Assembly (NCBI RefSeq): GCF_027706745.1
Contig: NZ_JAQFWP010000055.1
Coordinates: 1 to 47,800 of the forward strand
DNA: 47,800 nt
Source: Nocardiopsis suaedae
GTDB lineage: Bacteria > Actinomycetota > Actinomycetes > Streptosporangiales > Streptosporangiaceae
Direction: 5' to 3'
Shown here: piece by piece, positions 7,107 to 15,526 of the stretch
Position numbering within the stretch: the stretch's first letter is position 1
How the letters are laid out: each line of letters opens with the position of its first letter
Notes under the pieces: model-generated
The model's database searches: none
Seen by the model: the letters and a program-made list of their open reading frames with translations, nothing else
Told to the model about the DNA's origin: nothing
Position numbers and translations under genes: made by a program

Positions 7107-7146
7107 TTTTCGACCTCGATCGAAAAGTATGGTGCTTTTCGTCGAG
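7107..7146 (+). promoter_or_regulatory. Overlapping inverted repeats upstream of a small secreted gene
   Basis: CGAAAAG (7121-7127) can pair either with the preceding TTTTCG (7107-7112) or with the following CTTTTCG (7135-7141). The second pairing is extended by CTCGA/TCGAG (7115-7119 with 7142-7146). The two pairings exclude each other. It lies 54 bases upstream of the start at 7200 and could be an operator or an attenuator-like switch. Confidence 0.4.
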
Positions 7147-7199
7147 TTCCTCCAGGATCGTCGGAATCAGACCGCATTCCCGACTCCACGGAGGATGAA

Positions 7200-7451
7200 T
7201 TGAGACGCGCCATCGCCCGCACCGCCGCGGCCTCCCTCGCCGTCGGCGGCGCGCTCACCGGCGCCCTGCTGGCCGCCGGACCCGCCGCCGCCGAGACGAT
7301 CCTGGCCGGCCACTACGGCACGGCCATCGGCTGCGACATGGCCGGCCGGGCCGCGGTGAAGTCCGACGACTGGACCATCGGCTACGAATGCGACCACCAG
7401 TCGAAGGACACCTGGATCCTCTATCTGGTCCAGGGCCCCTCCCCCGCGTAG
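7200..7451 (+). CDS. Small secreted protein, two cysteines, TTG start
   Basis: 83 residues if TTG 7200 is the start; GGAGGA lies at 7190-7195 and no ATG or GTG in frame fits. The N-terminus 'LRRAIARTAAASLAV' with a hydrophobic core to 'AAGPAAAE' is a clear signal peptide, cut near Ala31. The mature part is about 52 residues with Cys45 and Cys64 and several aromatics ('DDWTIGYECDHQSKDTWILY'). No family recognised. An ATG at 7195 opens a two-codon frame (ATG AAT TGA) whose stop overlaps the TTG, so start choice may involve reinitiation. Confidence 0.68.
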   Translation: MRRAIARTAAASLAVGGALTGALLAAGPAAAETILAGHYGTAIGCDMAGRAAVKSDDWTIGYECDHQSKDTWILYLVQGPSPA

Positions 7452-7460
7452 GACGGGACG

Positions 7461-7501
7461 GCGCACGGGGCCGCCCCGGCCTTCCCGCGGGTTCCGTGCG
7501 C
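7461..7501 (+). terminator. Possible terminator hairpin
   Basis: GCGCACGG and its exact complement CCGTGCGC enclose a 25-base GC-rich segment that can fold further. It begins 10 bases after the stop of the small secreted protein. Confidence 0.35.
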
Positions 7502-7621
7502 CCCCGCACCCCCTGTGGCAACGACGGAGCGTCACGACCGGCCACCCCCCGGTGTTTTCGATGGTGGCCTGCGGGTATGGGAGCCCTGACCGAGTTCGGC
7601 GCCGTATCGGGGGGTTCGGCA

Positions 7622-8227
7622 ATGAGCGGAATCGACAACGTCCGCAGCATCAACGTCTCCCGCCTCTGGTCCGGCGGTCTGGCCACCGCCGTCGTCGCCG
7701 GGCTGGTCATCCTCGTGGGCACGCTCATCGTGCGGGGCGTCTTCGGGATCCCGGTGCTCGCCCCGGAGGAGGCCGGGTACCTGGGCGACGCCACCACCGG
7801 CGTGTACGCGGCCACGGCCGCCATCGCGGCGCTCATCGCCACCGCGCTGCTGCACCTGCTCATGCTGAGCGCACCGCGCCCGATGACGTTCTTCGGCTGG
7901 ATCGTGGGCCTGGCCACCATCGTGGCGGCGGTCACCCCGTTCACCCAGGGCGCGACCCTGGCCAGCCAGATCGCCACCGGCCTGATCAACGCCGTGTGCG
8001 GCATCGCCATCGTCTCGCTGCTGTCCAGCGTGGGCGCCAGCGCCTTCCGGCGGCGGTCGGGACGCCCGCGGCTGCACGGCGAGGGGGCGCTTCCCGAAAC
8101 GGACTACGGGGCCGACGAGTACGAGAGCGGCTACCGCGACGCCTTCTCCGAGCAGCCGCGCCGCCGCTACGACGGCCGCCACCGCTCGTACGACCCCGAG
8201 GCCCGCACGCGGCCCGACCGGGACTGA
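7622..8227 (+). CDS. DUF6069-like four-helix membrane protein
   Basis: 201 residues. Four hydrophobic segments are visible (about residues 18-40, 61-84, 90-108 and 118-136), followed by a charged cytoplasmic tail rich in Arg, Tyr and acidic residues. The pattern (short first loop, 'LLHLLMLSAPRP' after TM2, 'FFGWIVGL' in TM3) matches the DUF6069 family of actinobacterial membrane proteins as I remember it; function unknown. ATG 7622 begins just before TM1; earlier in-frame ATG 7577 is possible. It ends convergently with the ROK regulator, with a hairpin between them. Confidence 0.75.
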   Translation: MSGIDNVRSINVSRLWSGGLATAVVAGLVILVGTLIVRGVFGIPVLAPEEAGYLGDATTGVYAATAAIAALIATALLHLLMLSAPRPMTFFGWIVGLATIVAAVTPFTQGATLASQIATGLINAVCGIAIVSLLSSVGASAFRRRSGRPRLHGEGALPETDYGADEYESGYRDAFSEQPRRRYDGRHRSYDPEARTRPDRD

Positions 8228-8243
8228 CCGGGCCTGGGCCGCA

Positions 8244-8260
8244 GGCGGGCTCAGCCCGCC
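8244..8260. terminator. Hairpin between convergent genes
   Basis: GGCGGGC-TCA-GCCCGCC, a 7-bp stem with a three-base loop that is the stop codon of the ROK regulator. It could act in both directions. Confidence 0.45.
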
Positions 8261-9468
8261 AGCAGCGCGTCGACGCGCTGCGGGGCCAGGCCGTGCTCGA
8301 TCACCATCACCGCCGCCCCGATCACCCCGGCCCGCTCGCCCACCTGTGACGACACGATGCTCAGGTCCTCGGTGGCCAGCGGCAGCGAGCGCTGGTAGAT
8401 CACCTCGCGCACACCGGCGAGCAGGTGGTCGCCGGCCTGGGAGAGCGACCCGCCGATCACGATGATCGACGGGTTGAGCATGTTCACCGAGGCCGCCAGC
8501 ACCTCGCCGATGTCCCGCCCGGCCTGGCGCAGCGCGCGCAGCACGGGCAGGCTGCCGCCGCGGGCCAGGTCCACCACGTCCAGCGCGCCGTGCGCCTCGA
8601 TGCCCCGCCCGGCCAGGGCCGCGGCGATCGCCGACCCGCTGGCCACGGCCTCCAGGCAGCCGGTGTTGCCGCACCGGCAGGGCACATCGGCCCCGTGCGG
8701 CACCTGGATGTGCCCCATGTCCCCGGCGGCGCCCTTGGCCCCCCGGTACACGGCGCCGTCGGCGATGATGCCGCAGCCGATGCCGGTGGCGACCTTGACG
8801 AACAGCAGGTGCCGAGCCCGGCTCCAGCGGGCGAAGTGCTCGCCCACCGCCATGATGTTGACGTCGTTGTCGACCAGCACCGCCCCGGGCAGCAGCTCCC
8901 CGACGAACCCGGGCACGTCGAACCCGTCCCAGCCGGGCATGATCGGCGGGCTCACCGCGCGCCCGGTGTCGTGCGCGACCGGGCCGGGCAGCCCGATTCC
9001 GGTGCCCAGCAGCTCCTCCGGGACGCGCCCGGCCTGGGCGAGCAGGGCGTGCCCGTGCTCGGCCACCCAGCCCAGCACCTCGGCCGGGCCGCGGGCGATC
9101 TCGATGTCGGCGAAGGTGTCGGCGAGGACCCGCCCGGCGAGGTCGGTCAGGGCCAGCCGGGTGTAGGTGGCGCCCAGGTCGGCGGCGAGCACCACCCGCG
9201 CCCCGGGGTCGAAGACGAAGGTGGTGGGGGGCCGCCCGCCGGTGGAGGCGGCCTCGCCCGCGGGGCCGATGAGCCCTCCGGCCAGCAGGGCGTCGACCCG
9301 CTGGGTGACCGTCGAGCGCGCTAACCCGGTGACCGCCGCCAGCTCCGCCCGGGTGCGGGGGCGGCCGTCGCGGAGGAGGCGCAGCAGGGTGCCTGCGCCG
9401 GGCGGGGCGGGCGGGGACCCGGCGTCGGCGCGCCGGTCCCCCGTCTTCGTCAGCGCGTCTTCTGTCAC
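8251..9468 (-). CDS. ROK-family transcriptional repressor
   Basis: 405 residues. An N-terminal MarR-like helix-turn-helix ('TLLRLLRDGRPRTRAELAAVTGLARSTVTQRVDALLAGGLI'-type, about residues 25-65) is followed by a ROK sugar-kinase fold: ATP-loop-like 'LAADLGATYTRLALTDLAG', 'GIGLPGPV', 'DNDVNIMAVGEH' and the zinc motif CRCGNTGCLEA. Such repressors bind a sugar or sugar phosphate. GTG 9468 was chosen because longer readings enter the promoter of the divergent sugar operon; no good ribosome-binding site is seen, and a TTCACT box six bases upstream suggests a leaderless message. It probably controls the operon starting at 9578. Confidence 0.93.
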   Translation of the reverse strand: MTEDALTKTGDRRADAGSPPAPPGAGTLLRLLRDGRPRTRAELAAVTGLARSTVTQRVDALLAGGLIGPAGEAASTGGRPPTTFVFDPGARVVLAADLGATYTRLALTDLAGRVLADTFADIEIARGPAEVLGWVAEHGHALLAQAGRVPEELLGTGIGLPGPVAHDTGRAVSPPIMPGWDGFDVPGFVGELLPGAVLVDNDVNIMAVGEHFARWSRARHLLFVKVATGIGCGIIADGAVYRGAKGAAGDMGHIQVPHGADVPCRCGNTGCLEAVASGSAIAAALAGRGIEAHGALDVVDLARGGSLPVLRALRQAGRDIGEVLAASVNMLNPSIIVIGGSLSQAGDHLLAGVREVIYQRSLPLATEDLSIVSSQVGERAGVIGAAVMVIEHGLAPQRVDALLAG

Positions 9469-9541
9469 ACGACCAGTGAAGCACACGGGACTAAGGCCGT
9501 GCGGCCCCCGGACTATTTCGGCCGGATTCGGCAACTTATGC

Positions 9542-9571
9542 TTGACCATCGACAGAAGTACCGCTTACCGT
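9542..9571 (+). promoter_or_regulatory. Promoter of the sugar operon (leaderless)
   Basis: TTGACC (9542-9547), an 18-base spacer, TACCGT (9566-9571), then six bases to ATG 9578. The distance places the transcription start at the start codon. No ribosome-binding site precedes the ATG. Confidence 0.65.
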
Positions 9572-9577
9572 CCTCTT

Positions 9578-10702
9578 ATGCGAGTGAGTCAGGTCACAGG
9601 AGGCGGCTACCGGGCCGCCGTCGTCGGCGCCGGGTTCATGGGGCGGGTGCACTCCCGCGCGATCCGGGCCGGGGGCGGCCGCGTGGTGGGCGTCGCGGCC
9701 TCCACCCCCGAGCGCGCCCGCGCCGCGGCCGGCCCCCTGGGGGCCGAGCGGGCGTTCGACGACGCCGCCTCCCTGATCGAGGACGACGAGGTCGACGTGG
9801 TGCACGTGTGCACCCCCAACCACCTGCACGCCCCCCTGACCCTGGCCGCGCTGGACGCCGGCCGCCACGTGGTCTGCGAGAAGCCCCTGGCCACCGACGC
9901 CGCCGTGGCCGCCCGGATGGCCGCCGCCGCGGACGCCGCCAAGAGCGACGGCACACGGGTGGCCTCCGTCCCCTTCGTCTACCGCTTCCACCCGATGGTG
10001 CGCGAGGCCCGCGCCCAGGTCGCCGCCGGGGCGGTGGGGCGGGTGCACCTGGCCCACGGCGGCTACCTGCAGGACTGGCTGCTGCGCCCCGACGACGACA
10101 ACTGGCGGGTCGACCCCGCCCTGGGCGGCCCCACCCGCGCCTTCGGCGACATCGGCTCGCACTTCTGCGACCTGCTGGAGTTCGTCCTGGGCGACCGGAT
10201 CACCGCGGTCAGCGCGCAGACCACCACCACGCTGCCCCGCCGCGGCCCCGGCGAGGGCGCCCCCGTCGCCACCGAGGACCTGGTGGTGCTGCAGTTCCGC
10301 ACCGCGGCCGGGGTGATCGGCACCGGCGTGGTCAGCCAGGTCTCGGCCGGCCGGAAGAACCGGCTGCACCTGGAGGTCTCCGGCTCCGAGCACACCCTGG
10401 CCTTCGACCAGGAGCAGCCCGAGCTGCTGTGGAAGGGCGGGCGCGACCGCAACGAGGTGCTGATGCGCGCCCCCGAGGTGCTCTCCCCCGACGCGGCCCG
10501 GCTGGCCCGGGTGCCCGCCGGGCACCCGCAGGGCTACCAGGAGTGCTTCGACGCCTTCGTCGCCGACACCGCCGAGGCGGTCGCCACCGGCACCGCCCCG
10601 GACGGGCTGCCGGTCTTCGCCGACGGCCTGCGGGCCGCCCGGATCGCCGACGCGGTGCTGGCCTCGGCCCGCTCCGGGGGCTGGGAGGAGGTCGCCCGGT
10701 GA
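9578..10702 (+). CDS. Gfo/Idh/MocA-family oxidoreductase
   Basis: 374 residues. An N-terminal Rossmann domain holds the NAD(P) motif 'VVGAGFMGRVHSRAI' (about 15-29); 'VDVVHVCTPNHLHAPLTLAALDAGRHVVCEKPLA' is the family hallmark (EKP lysine). The C-terminal substrate domain follows, with 'GDIGSHFCDLLEF' carrying the Asp/His typical of the active site. These enzymes oxidise sugars or cyclitols (for example inositol, glucose at C3) with NAD(P). It is first in an operon with ABC transport genes and an epimerase; its stop overlaps the ATPase start by four bases. The substrate is probably the transported sugar or its epimer. Confidence 0.93.
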   Translation: MRVSQVTGGGYRAAVVGAGFMGRVHSRAIRAGGGRVVGVAASTPERARAAAGPLGAERAFDDAASLIEDDEVDVVHVCTPNHLHAPLTLAALDAGRHVVCEKPLATDAAVAARMAAAADAAKSDGTRVASVPFVYRFHPMVREARAQVAAGAVGRVHLAHGGYLQDWLLRPDDDNWRVDPALGGPTRAFGDIGSHFCDLLEFVLGDRITAVSAQTTTTLPRRGPGEGAPVATEDLVVLQFRTAAGVIGTGVVSQVSAGRKNRLHLEVSGSEHTLAFDQEQPELLWKGGRDRNEVLMRAPEVLSPDAARLARVPAGHPQGYQECFDAFVADTAEAVATGTAPDGLPVFADGLRAARIADAVLASARSGGWEEVAR

Positions 10703-12228
10703 ACGGCGGGCCGCAGGGGCCGCTGCTGCGCATGAGCGGCGTGGGCAAGTCCTTCCTCGGGGTCCCGGTGCTGCGGGACATCGACCTGCAGGTGCGCGCG
10801 GGCGAGGTGCACGCCCTGGTCGGGGAGAACGGCGCCGGGAAGTCGACGCTGATGAAGATCCTGGCCGGGGTGCACCGGGCGGACGCCGGGACGGTCGAGC
10901 TCGACGGCGGGCGGGTCGACTTCACCCACCCGGTCGGCGCGCGCGAGGCCGGGGTGGCCACCGTCTTCCAGGAGTTCAACCTGCTGCCCGAGCGCACCGT
11001 GGCCGAGAACGTCTTCCTCGGCCGCGAACCGCGCGGGCGCGGGCTGCGCGCCGGTGTGGACGCGCGCGCGATGGCCGCCGAGACCGAGCACCTGCTGGAG
11101 GACCTGGGGCTGACCGCCATCTCCCCGCACGCGCCCGTGCGGTCCCTGTCCGTGGCCGAGCAGCAGATCGTGGAGGTCGTCAAGGCGATGTCGCAGAACG
11201 CGCGCATCGTCTCCATGGACGAGCCCACGGCGGCGCTGGCCGGGGCCGAGGTCGAGCTGCTGTACGGGCTGGTGCGCCGGCTCAAGGAGCGCGGGGTCGC
11301 GGTCCTCTACGTGTCGCACCGCCTCAAGGAGATCTTCGACCTGTCCGACCGCATCACCGTGCTCAAGGACGGCGCCGAGGTCGCCACCGTGGACACCGCC
11401 GACACCACCGGCGCCGACCTCATCCGCATGATGGTCGGCCGCCCGGTGAGCGCGGTCTTCCCCGAGAAGGTCGCGGGGACCGAGGCGGGCGGGGTCCGCC
11501 TGGAGGTGTCGGGAGGCGGCAACGAGCGGCTGGACGGCATCGACCTGCGGGTGCGCTCCGGCGAGATCGTCGGGCTGGCGGGCCTGCAGGGCAGCGGGCG
11601 CACCGAACTCGCGCACGCCCTGTTCGGCATCGACCGGTTCACCCGGGGCGAGCTGCGCATCGACGGCGAGCGGGCGGTGCTGCGCTCGCCCCGCCGGGCG
11701 GTGCGCTCGGGCGTCGCCCTCGTCAGCGAGGACCGCAAGACCCAGGGCCTGGCCCTGCACCGGTCGGTCCTGGACAACGGGCGCCTGGTCCTGGACGCGG
11801 TGACGCCCCGCGGCTCCCGCGCGCGCTCGGGCCGCCTGCCCGGCATCTTCTCCTCCCTGGAGCTGGCGGCCCGCTCCCCGTCGCAGGAGGTGCGGTTCCT
11901 GTCCGGGGGCAACCAGCAGAAGGTGGTCCTCGCCAAGTGGCTGGCCACCGACCCCTCGGTGGTGGTGCTCGACGAGCCCACCCGCGGCATCGACGTGGGC
12001 GCCAAGCACGCCGTGTACACGCTGGTGCGGCGGCTGGCCGCGGAGGGCGCGGCGATCGTGCTCATCTCCTCGGAGCTGCCCGAGGTGCTCGGCCTGGCCG
12101 ACCGCGTGCTGGTGCTGCGGGACGGGCGCATCGCCGGGGAGCTTCCCGGCGGCGCGTCGGAGGAGGCCGTGATGGAACTGGCCGTGGGCGGCGCCCCGGC
12201 CGCGTCCGGCGGGGAGGTGGCGCCGTGA
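10699..12228 (+). CDS. CUT2-type sugar ABC transporter ATP-binding protein (RbsA-like)
   Basis: 509 residues with two ABC modules. Module 1: Walker A 'GENGAGKST', a degenerate signature 'LSVAEQQ', Walker B 'IVSMDEPT'. Module 2: degenerate Walker A 'GLQGSGRTE', signature 'LSGGNQQK', Walker B 'VVVLDEPT'. This asymmetric double ATPase is typical of the CUT2 family (ribose, rhamnose, allose, xylose, inositol). The GTG start overlaps the preceding stop, as expected for a coupled operon. It serves the two permeases encoded immediately downstream. Confidence 0.96.
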   Translation: MNGGPQGPLLRMSGVGKSFLGVPVLRDIDLQVRAGEVHALVGENGAGKSTLMKILAGVHRADAGTVELDGGRVDFTHPVGAREAGVATVFQEFNLLPERTVAENVFLGREPRGRGLRAGVDARAMAAETEHLLEDLGLTAISPHAPVRSLSVAEQQIVEVVKAMSQNARIVSMDEPTAALAGAEVELLYGLVRRLKERGVAVLYVSHRLKEIFDLSDRITVLKDGAEVATVDTADTTGADLIRMMVGRPVSAVFPEKVAGTEAGGVRLEVSGGGNERLDGIDLRVRSGEIVGLAGLQGSGRTELAHALFGIDRFTRGELRIDGERAVLRSPRRAVRSGVALVSEDRKTQGLALHRSVLDNGRLVLDAVTPRGSRARSGRLPGIFSSLELAARSPSQEVRFLSGGNQQKVVLAKWLATDPSVVVLDEPTRGIDVGAKHAVYTLVRRLAAEGAAIVLISSELPEVLGLADRVLVLRDGRIAGELPGGASEEAVMELAVGGAPAASGGEVAP

Positions 12229-13265
12229 GCCTGCGCCTGGGCACGACCGGGCTGGTCTACGTGGCGCTGGCGGCCATCCTGGCGGCCGGCGCGGCGCTGG
12301 CCGCCGCGCGCGGGCAGGACCTGTTCACCACCGCCAACACGGTGGACCTGCTGACCCGCTCCAGCCTGCTGGGGTTCGTGGCGATCGGGCAGACGCTGGT
12401 CATCCTGTGCCGTTCGCTGGACCTGTCGGTGGGCTATGTGATGGCGCTGTCCAGCGTGGTCGCCGCCACCGCGATGGCCGGGCAGACCTCCCGCATCTGG
12501 CTGGGCGTGGCCGCCGTCGTCGTGGTGGCCGGGCTCATCGGCCTGGCCAACGGGCTGATCGTGACCCGGCTGGGGGTCAACGCCTTCATCACCACCCTGG
12601 GCATGGGCCTGATCATCAAGGGCTACCTGGACACCCGGTACAAGGGCCCGGCCGGGGAGGTGCCCGCCGAGTTCCAGCTCTTCGGCTACACCCGCATCGG
12701 CGTGGTGCCCCTGTCGTTCGCGGTGATGGCCGCCGTGGCCGTGCTGGCCGTGGTGTTCCTGCGGCGCACCCGCACCGGCGTGCACATGTACGCGGTGGGC
12801 GGCGACGCCGAGGTGGCGCGCATGTCCGGGGTGCGGGCGGACCGGCCGCTGCTCGCCGCGCACGTGCTGTGCTCGGTCACCGCCGGGCTGGCCGGGCTGC
12901 TCATCGCCTCCCGGTTCGGCACCGGCAGCACCCTGGTCTACTCCTCCGGCTACGAGCTGGAGTCCATCGCCGCCGTGGTACTCGGCGGCACCTATCTGCT
13001 GGGCGGGCGCGGCGGGGTCGGCGGGACCGTCGCCGGGGTGCTCATCCTGGCCACCCTCGACACCGTCTTCAACGTGCTGGGCGTCGACCCGTTCTTCAAG
13101 GACGTGCTGCGCGGCGCCATCGTCATCGCCGCCGTGGCGCTGTACGCCCGCCGCCAGGTGGACCGGGCCGCCACGCCGCCGCGGTTCCCGGCGCCGTCGC
13201 GTGTCCCCCTCCTGCGGCCGCCCCGGCCGCCGGAGGCCGCCGCTCGGAGAGGAGGACGGCCATGA
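12225..13265 (+). CDS. CUT2 sugar ABC transporter permease 1
   Basis: 346 residues, about nine to ten membrane helices, with the BPD_transp_2 signatures 'TLVILCRSLDLSVGYVMALSSV' and 'LESIAAVVLGGTYLLGGRGGVGGTVAGVLI'. It starts with GTG four bases inside the ATPase gene. The C-terminal 30 residues are proline/arginine rich and cytoplasmic. Two different permeases with one double ATPase recall the rhamnose (RhaPQ) and AI-2 (LsrCD) arrangements rather than single-permease ribose systems. Confidence 0.95.
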   Translation: MSLRLGTTGLVYVALAAILAAGAALAAARGQDLFTTANTVDLLTRSSLLGFVAIGQTLVILCRSLDLSVGYVMALSSVVAATAMAGQTSRIWLGVAAVVVVAGLIGLANGLIVTRLGVNAFITTLGMGLIIKGYLDTRYKGPAGEVPAEFQLFGYTRIGVVPLSFAVMAAVAVLAVVFLRRTRTGVHMYAVGGDAEVARMSGVRADRPLLAAHVLCSVTAGLAGLLIASRFGTGSTLVYSSGYELESIAAVVLGGTYLLGGRGGVGGTVAGVLILATLDTVFNVLGVDPFFKDVLRGAIVIAAVALYARRQVDRAATPPRFPAPSRVPLLRPPRPPEAAARRGGRP

Positions 13266-14320
13266 CCGCGACCGACACCCCCGCGGCCGGCGCCTCCGGC
13301 GCGCTCCGGCGGGCCGGGGCCGCCCTGGCCGGGGGCGGCGGCGGGACCGTGTTCGCCCTGCTGGTGCTGGTGTTCGCGGTGATCTTCGCGATCAACCCGG
13401 GCTTCGCCCGGCCCCCGTCGCTGCTGGCCTTCGCCCAGCAGGCCGCCCCGCTGGTGGTGCTGGCCGTGGGCCAGTACCTGGTGATCGTCTCCGGCGAGCT
13501 GGACCTGTCGGTGGGCTCCCTGGTCGGCGCGCAGGTGGTGGTGGCCGCCCGGCTGATCGACGGCCAGGAGCCGATGACGCTGCCGGTCCTGCTGCTCATG
13601 CTCGCCTTCGGCGCGGCCGTGGGCCTGGTCAACGGCCTGGTCACCACGGTGCTGAAGGTGCCCTCGATCATCGCGACGCTGGGCATGATGCTGGTGCTCT
13701 ACGGCGCGGTCCGGCTGTGGACCGGCGGCGCCCCCACCGGCGCGCTGTCCGAGGCCTTCCGGGTGGCCGGGCGCGGCGACGCCGTCGTGCTGCCGTTCAT
13801 CGGCGGCGTCCCCTGGGCGGTGGTGATCGCGGCGGCGGCGGGCGCGGCGGCCGTCGCGCTGATGCGCTCGCCCTACGGGCGCACCCTGACGGCCGTGGGC
13901 GACAACGCCACCGCCGCCTCCTTCTCCGGCGCCCGGGTGTGGCGGGTGCGCACCCTGGCCTTCGTCGGCTCCAGCGTGCTGGCCACCCTGGCGGCGGTGC
14001 TCATCGGCGGCTTCGCCGGGGTCACCGCCCAGGTCGGCGAGGGCCTGGAGTTCTCGGCCATCACCGCGGTGGTGCTCGGCGGCGTGGTGCTGGGCGGCGG
14101 GCGCGGCACCGTGCTGGCCGCGATCGGCGGGGCCTTGGCGGTCGAGGCGCTGTTCACCCTGTTCAACCAGCTCTACCTGCCCTCAACGATCCAGCCGGCC
14201 GTCCAGGGCCTCATCATCATCGCCGCGGTGGCCTACGCCGCCCGCGAGCGGTCCCGCAGATCCCCCCGGGCGCCGGCGGCCGCCGGCGGCCCGGAGAAGT
14301 CCCCCCGCGAGGAGGTCTGA
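13262..14320 (+). CDS. CUT2 sugar ABC transporter permease 2
   Basis: 352 residues, a paralogue of the preceding permease: 'YLVIVSGELDLSVGSLVGAQVV', 'LEFSAITAVVLGGVVLGGGRGTVLAAIGG' and about ten hydrophobic helices. ATG 13262 overlaps the preceding stop by four bases and has GAGAGGAGG upstream. It probably pairs with permease 1 as a heterodimer in the membrane. Confidence 0.95.
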   Translation: MTATDTPAAGASGALRRAGAALAGGGGGTVFALLVLVFAVIFAINPGFARPPSLLAFAQQAAPLVVLAVGQYLVIVSGELDLSVGSLVGAQVVVAARLIDGQEPMTLPVLLLMLAFGAAVGLVNGLVTTVLKVPSIIATLGMMLVLYGAVRLWTGGAPTGALSEAFRVAGRGDAVVLPFIGGVPWAVVIAAAAGAAAVALMRSPYGRTLTAVGDNATAASFSGARVWRVRTLAFVGSSVLATLAAVLIGGFAGVTAQVGEGLEFSAITAVVLGGVVLGGGRGTVLAAIGGALAVEALFTLFNQLYLPSTIQPAVQGLIIIAAVAYAARERSRRSPRAPAAAGGPEKSPREEV

Positions 14321-14323
14321 CCG

Positions 14324-15526
14324 ATGCGCCGAACCCGCGTCCTGCTGGCCGCCGGCGCCGCGCTGAGCCTCGCGCTCACCGCGTGCACCACCGACACCCC
14401 GACCGACGGCCCCGGCGAGGAGGGCCAGACCAGTCCCAGCGGCGACTGGTTCGACGCCGAGGAGTACGAGACCCAGCTCGCCCAGCGCGACATGGAGCCC
14501 GAGGGGCCCGCCGACGAGCCCTGGCTCCAGGCGATCGACCCGTCCTACGTGGACACCTCCCAGTACGCGCTGGAGGGGGAGGACCGCGAGGACCCCACGG
14601 TGTGCTTCTCCAACGCCTCGGTGTCCAACCCGTGGCGGGTGACCGGGTGGATCACCATGCAGCAGCAGGTGGAGGTGCTGCAGGAGAGCGGCGACATCGG
14701 CGAGTTCCGCGTCTCCGACGCCGCCGACGACGACAACCAGCAGATCTCCGACATCCAGACGTTCGTGGACTCCGGGGACTGCGACGCCATCATCATCTCC
14801 CCCTCCACGACCGCCACGCTCACCCCGGCCGTGGAGGCGGCCTGCGAGAGCGGCGCCCCGGTCATCGTCTTCGACCGCGGGGTGAACACCGACTGCCACG
14901 TCACCTTCATCCACCCCATCGGCGGCTACGCCTACGGGGCCGACGCCGCCGAGTTCCTGGTCGAGGAGCTGGAACCGGGGTCGCGGGTGCTGGCGCTGCG
15001 CATCCTGCCCGGGGTGGACGTGCTGGAGCACCGGTGGGCCGCCGCCCAGCAGGTGTTCGGCGAGAGCGACCTGGAGGTGATCGGCCACGAGTTCACCGAG
15101 GGCGACGGCGCCACCATCAAGGACCTGGTCACCCAGCACCTGCAGCGCGGCGACGTCGACGGCATCTGGATGGACGCCGGTGACGGCGCGGTGGCCGGGC
15201 TGGAGGCGTTCGAGGACGCCGGGCAGCCCTACCCGGTGATCTCCGGGGAGGACGAGCTGAGCTTCATGCGCAAGTGGCAGGAGGAGGACCTGACCGCGCT
15301 GGCGCCCGTCTACTCCAACTTCCAGTGGCGCACCCCGGTGCTGGCCGCCTCGATGATCCTCGACGGCGAGGAGGTCCCCGAGGAGTGGGTGCTGCCGCAG
15401 GAGCCGATCACCGAGGACGAGCTGGACGACTACCTGGAGCGCAACGCCGACATGCCGAGCCTGCACTACGCCAAGTTCGGCGGCGAGGACCTGCCCGGGT
15501 TCCCCGAGGCCTGGCAGGACCGCTGA
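14324..15526 (+). CDS. Sugar-binding lipoprotein of the CUT2 transporter
   Basis: 400 residues. A lipoprotein signal peptide ends in the lipobox LTAC with Cys21, followed by an acidic linker and a periplasmic-binding-protein type 1 fold ('VCFSNASVSNPWRVTGWITMQQQVEV', 'CDAIIISPSTTATLTPAVEAACESGAPVIVFDRGVN', 'IWMDAGDGAVAGLEAFEDAG'). It captures the substrate outside the membrane and delivers it to the two permeases. The 'NPWR..' start of the ligand domain resembles rhamnose-type and inositol-type binders; the ligand is not certain. A GAGGAGG ribosome-binding site precedes the ATG. Confidence 0.94.
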   Translation: MRRTRVLLAAGAALSLALTACTTDTPTDGPGEEGQTSPSGDWFDAEEYETQLAQRDMEPEGPADEPWLQAIDPSYVDTSQYALEGEDREDPTVCFSNASVSNPWRVTGWITMQQQVEVLQESGDIGEFRVSDAADDDNQQISDIQTFVDSGDCDAIIISPSTTATLTPAVEAACESGAPVIVFDRGVNTDCHVTFIHPIGGYAYGADAAEFLVEELEPGSRVLALRILPGVDVLEHRWAAAQQVFGESDLEVIGHEFTEGDGATIKDLVTQHLQRGDVDGIWMDAGDGAVAGLEAFEDAGQPYPVISGEDELSFMRKWQEEDLTALAPVYSNFQWRTPVLAASMILDGEEVPEEWVLPQEPITEDELDDYLERNADMPSLHYAKFGGEDLPGFPEAWQDR

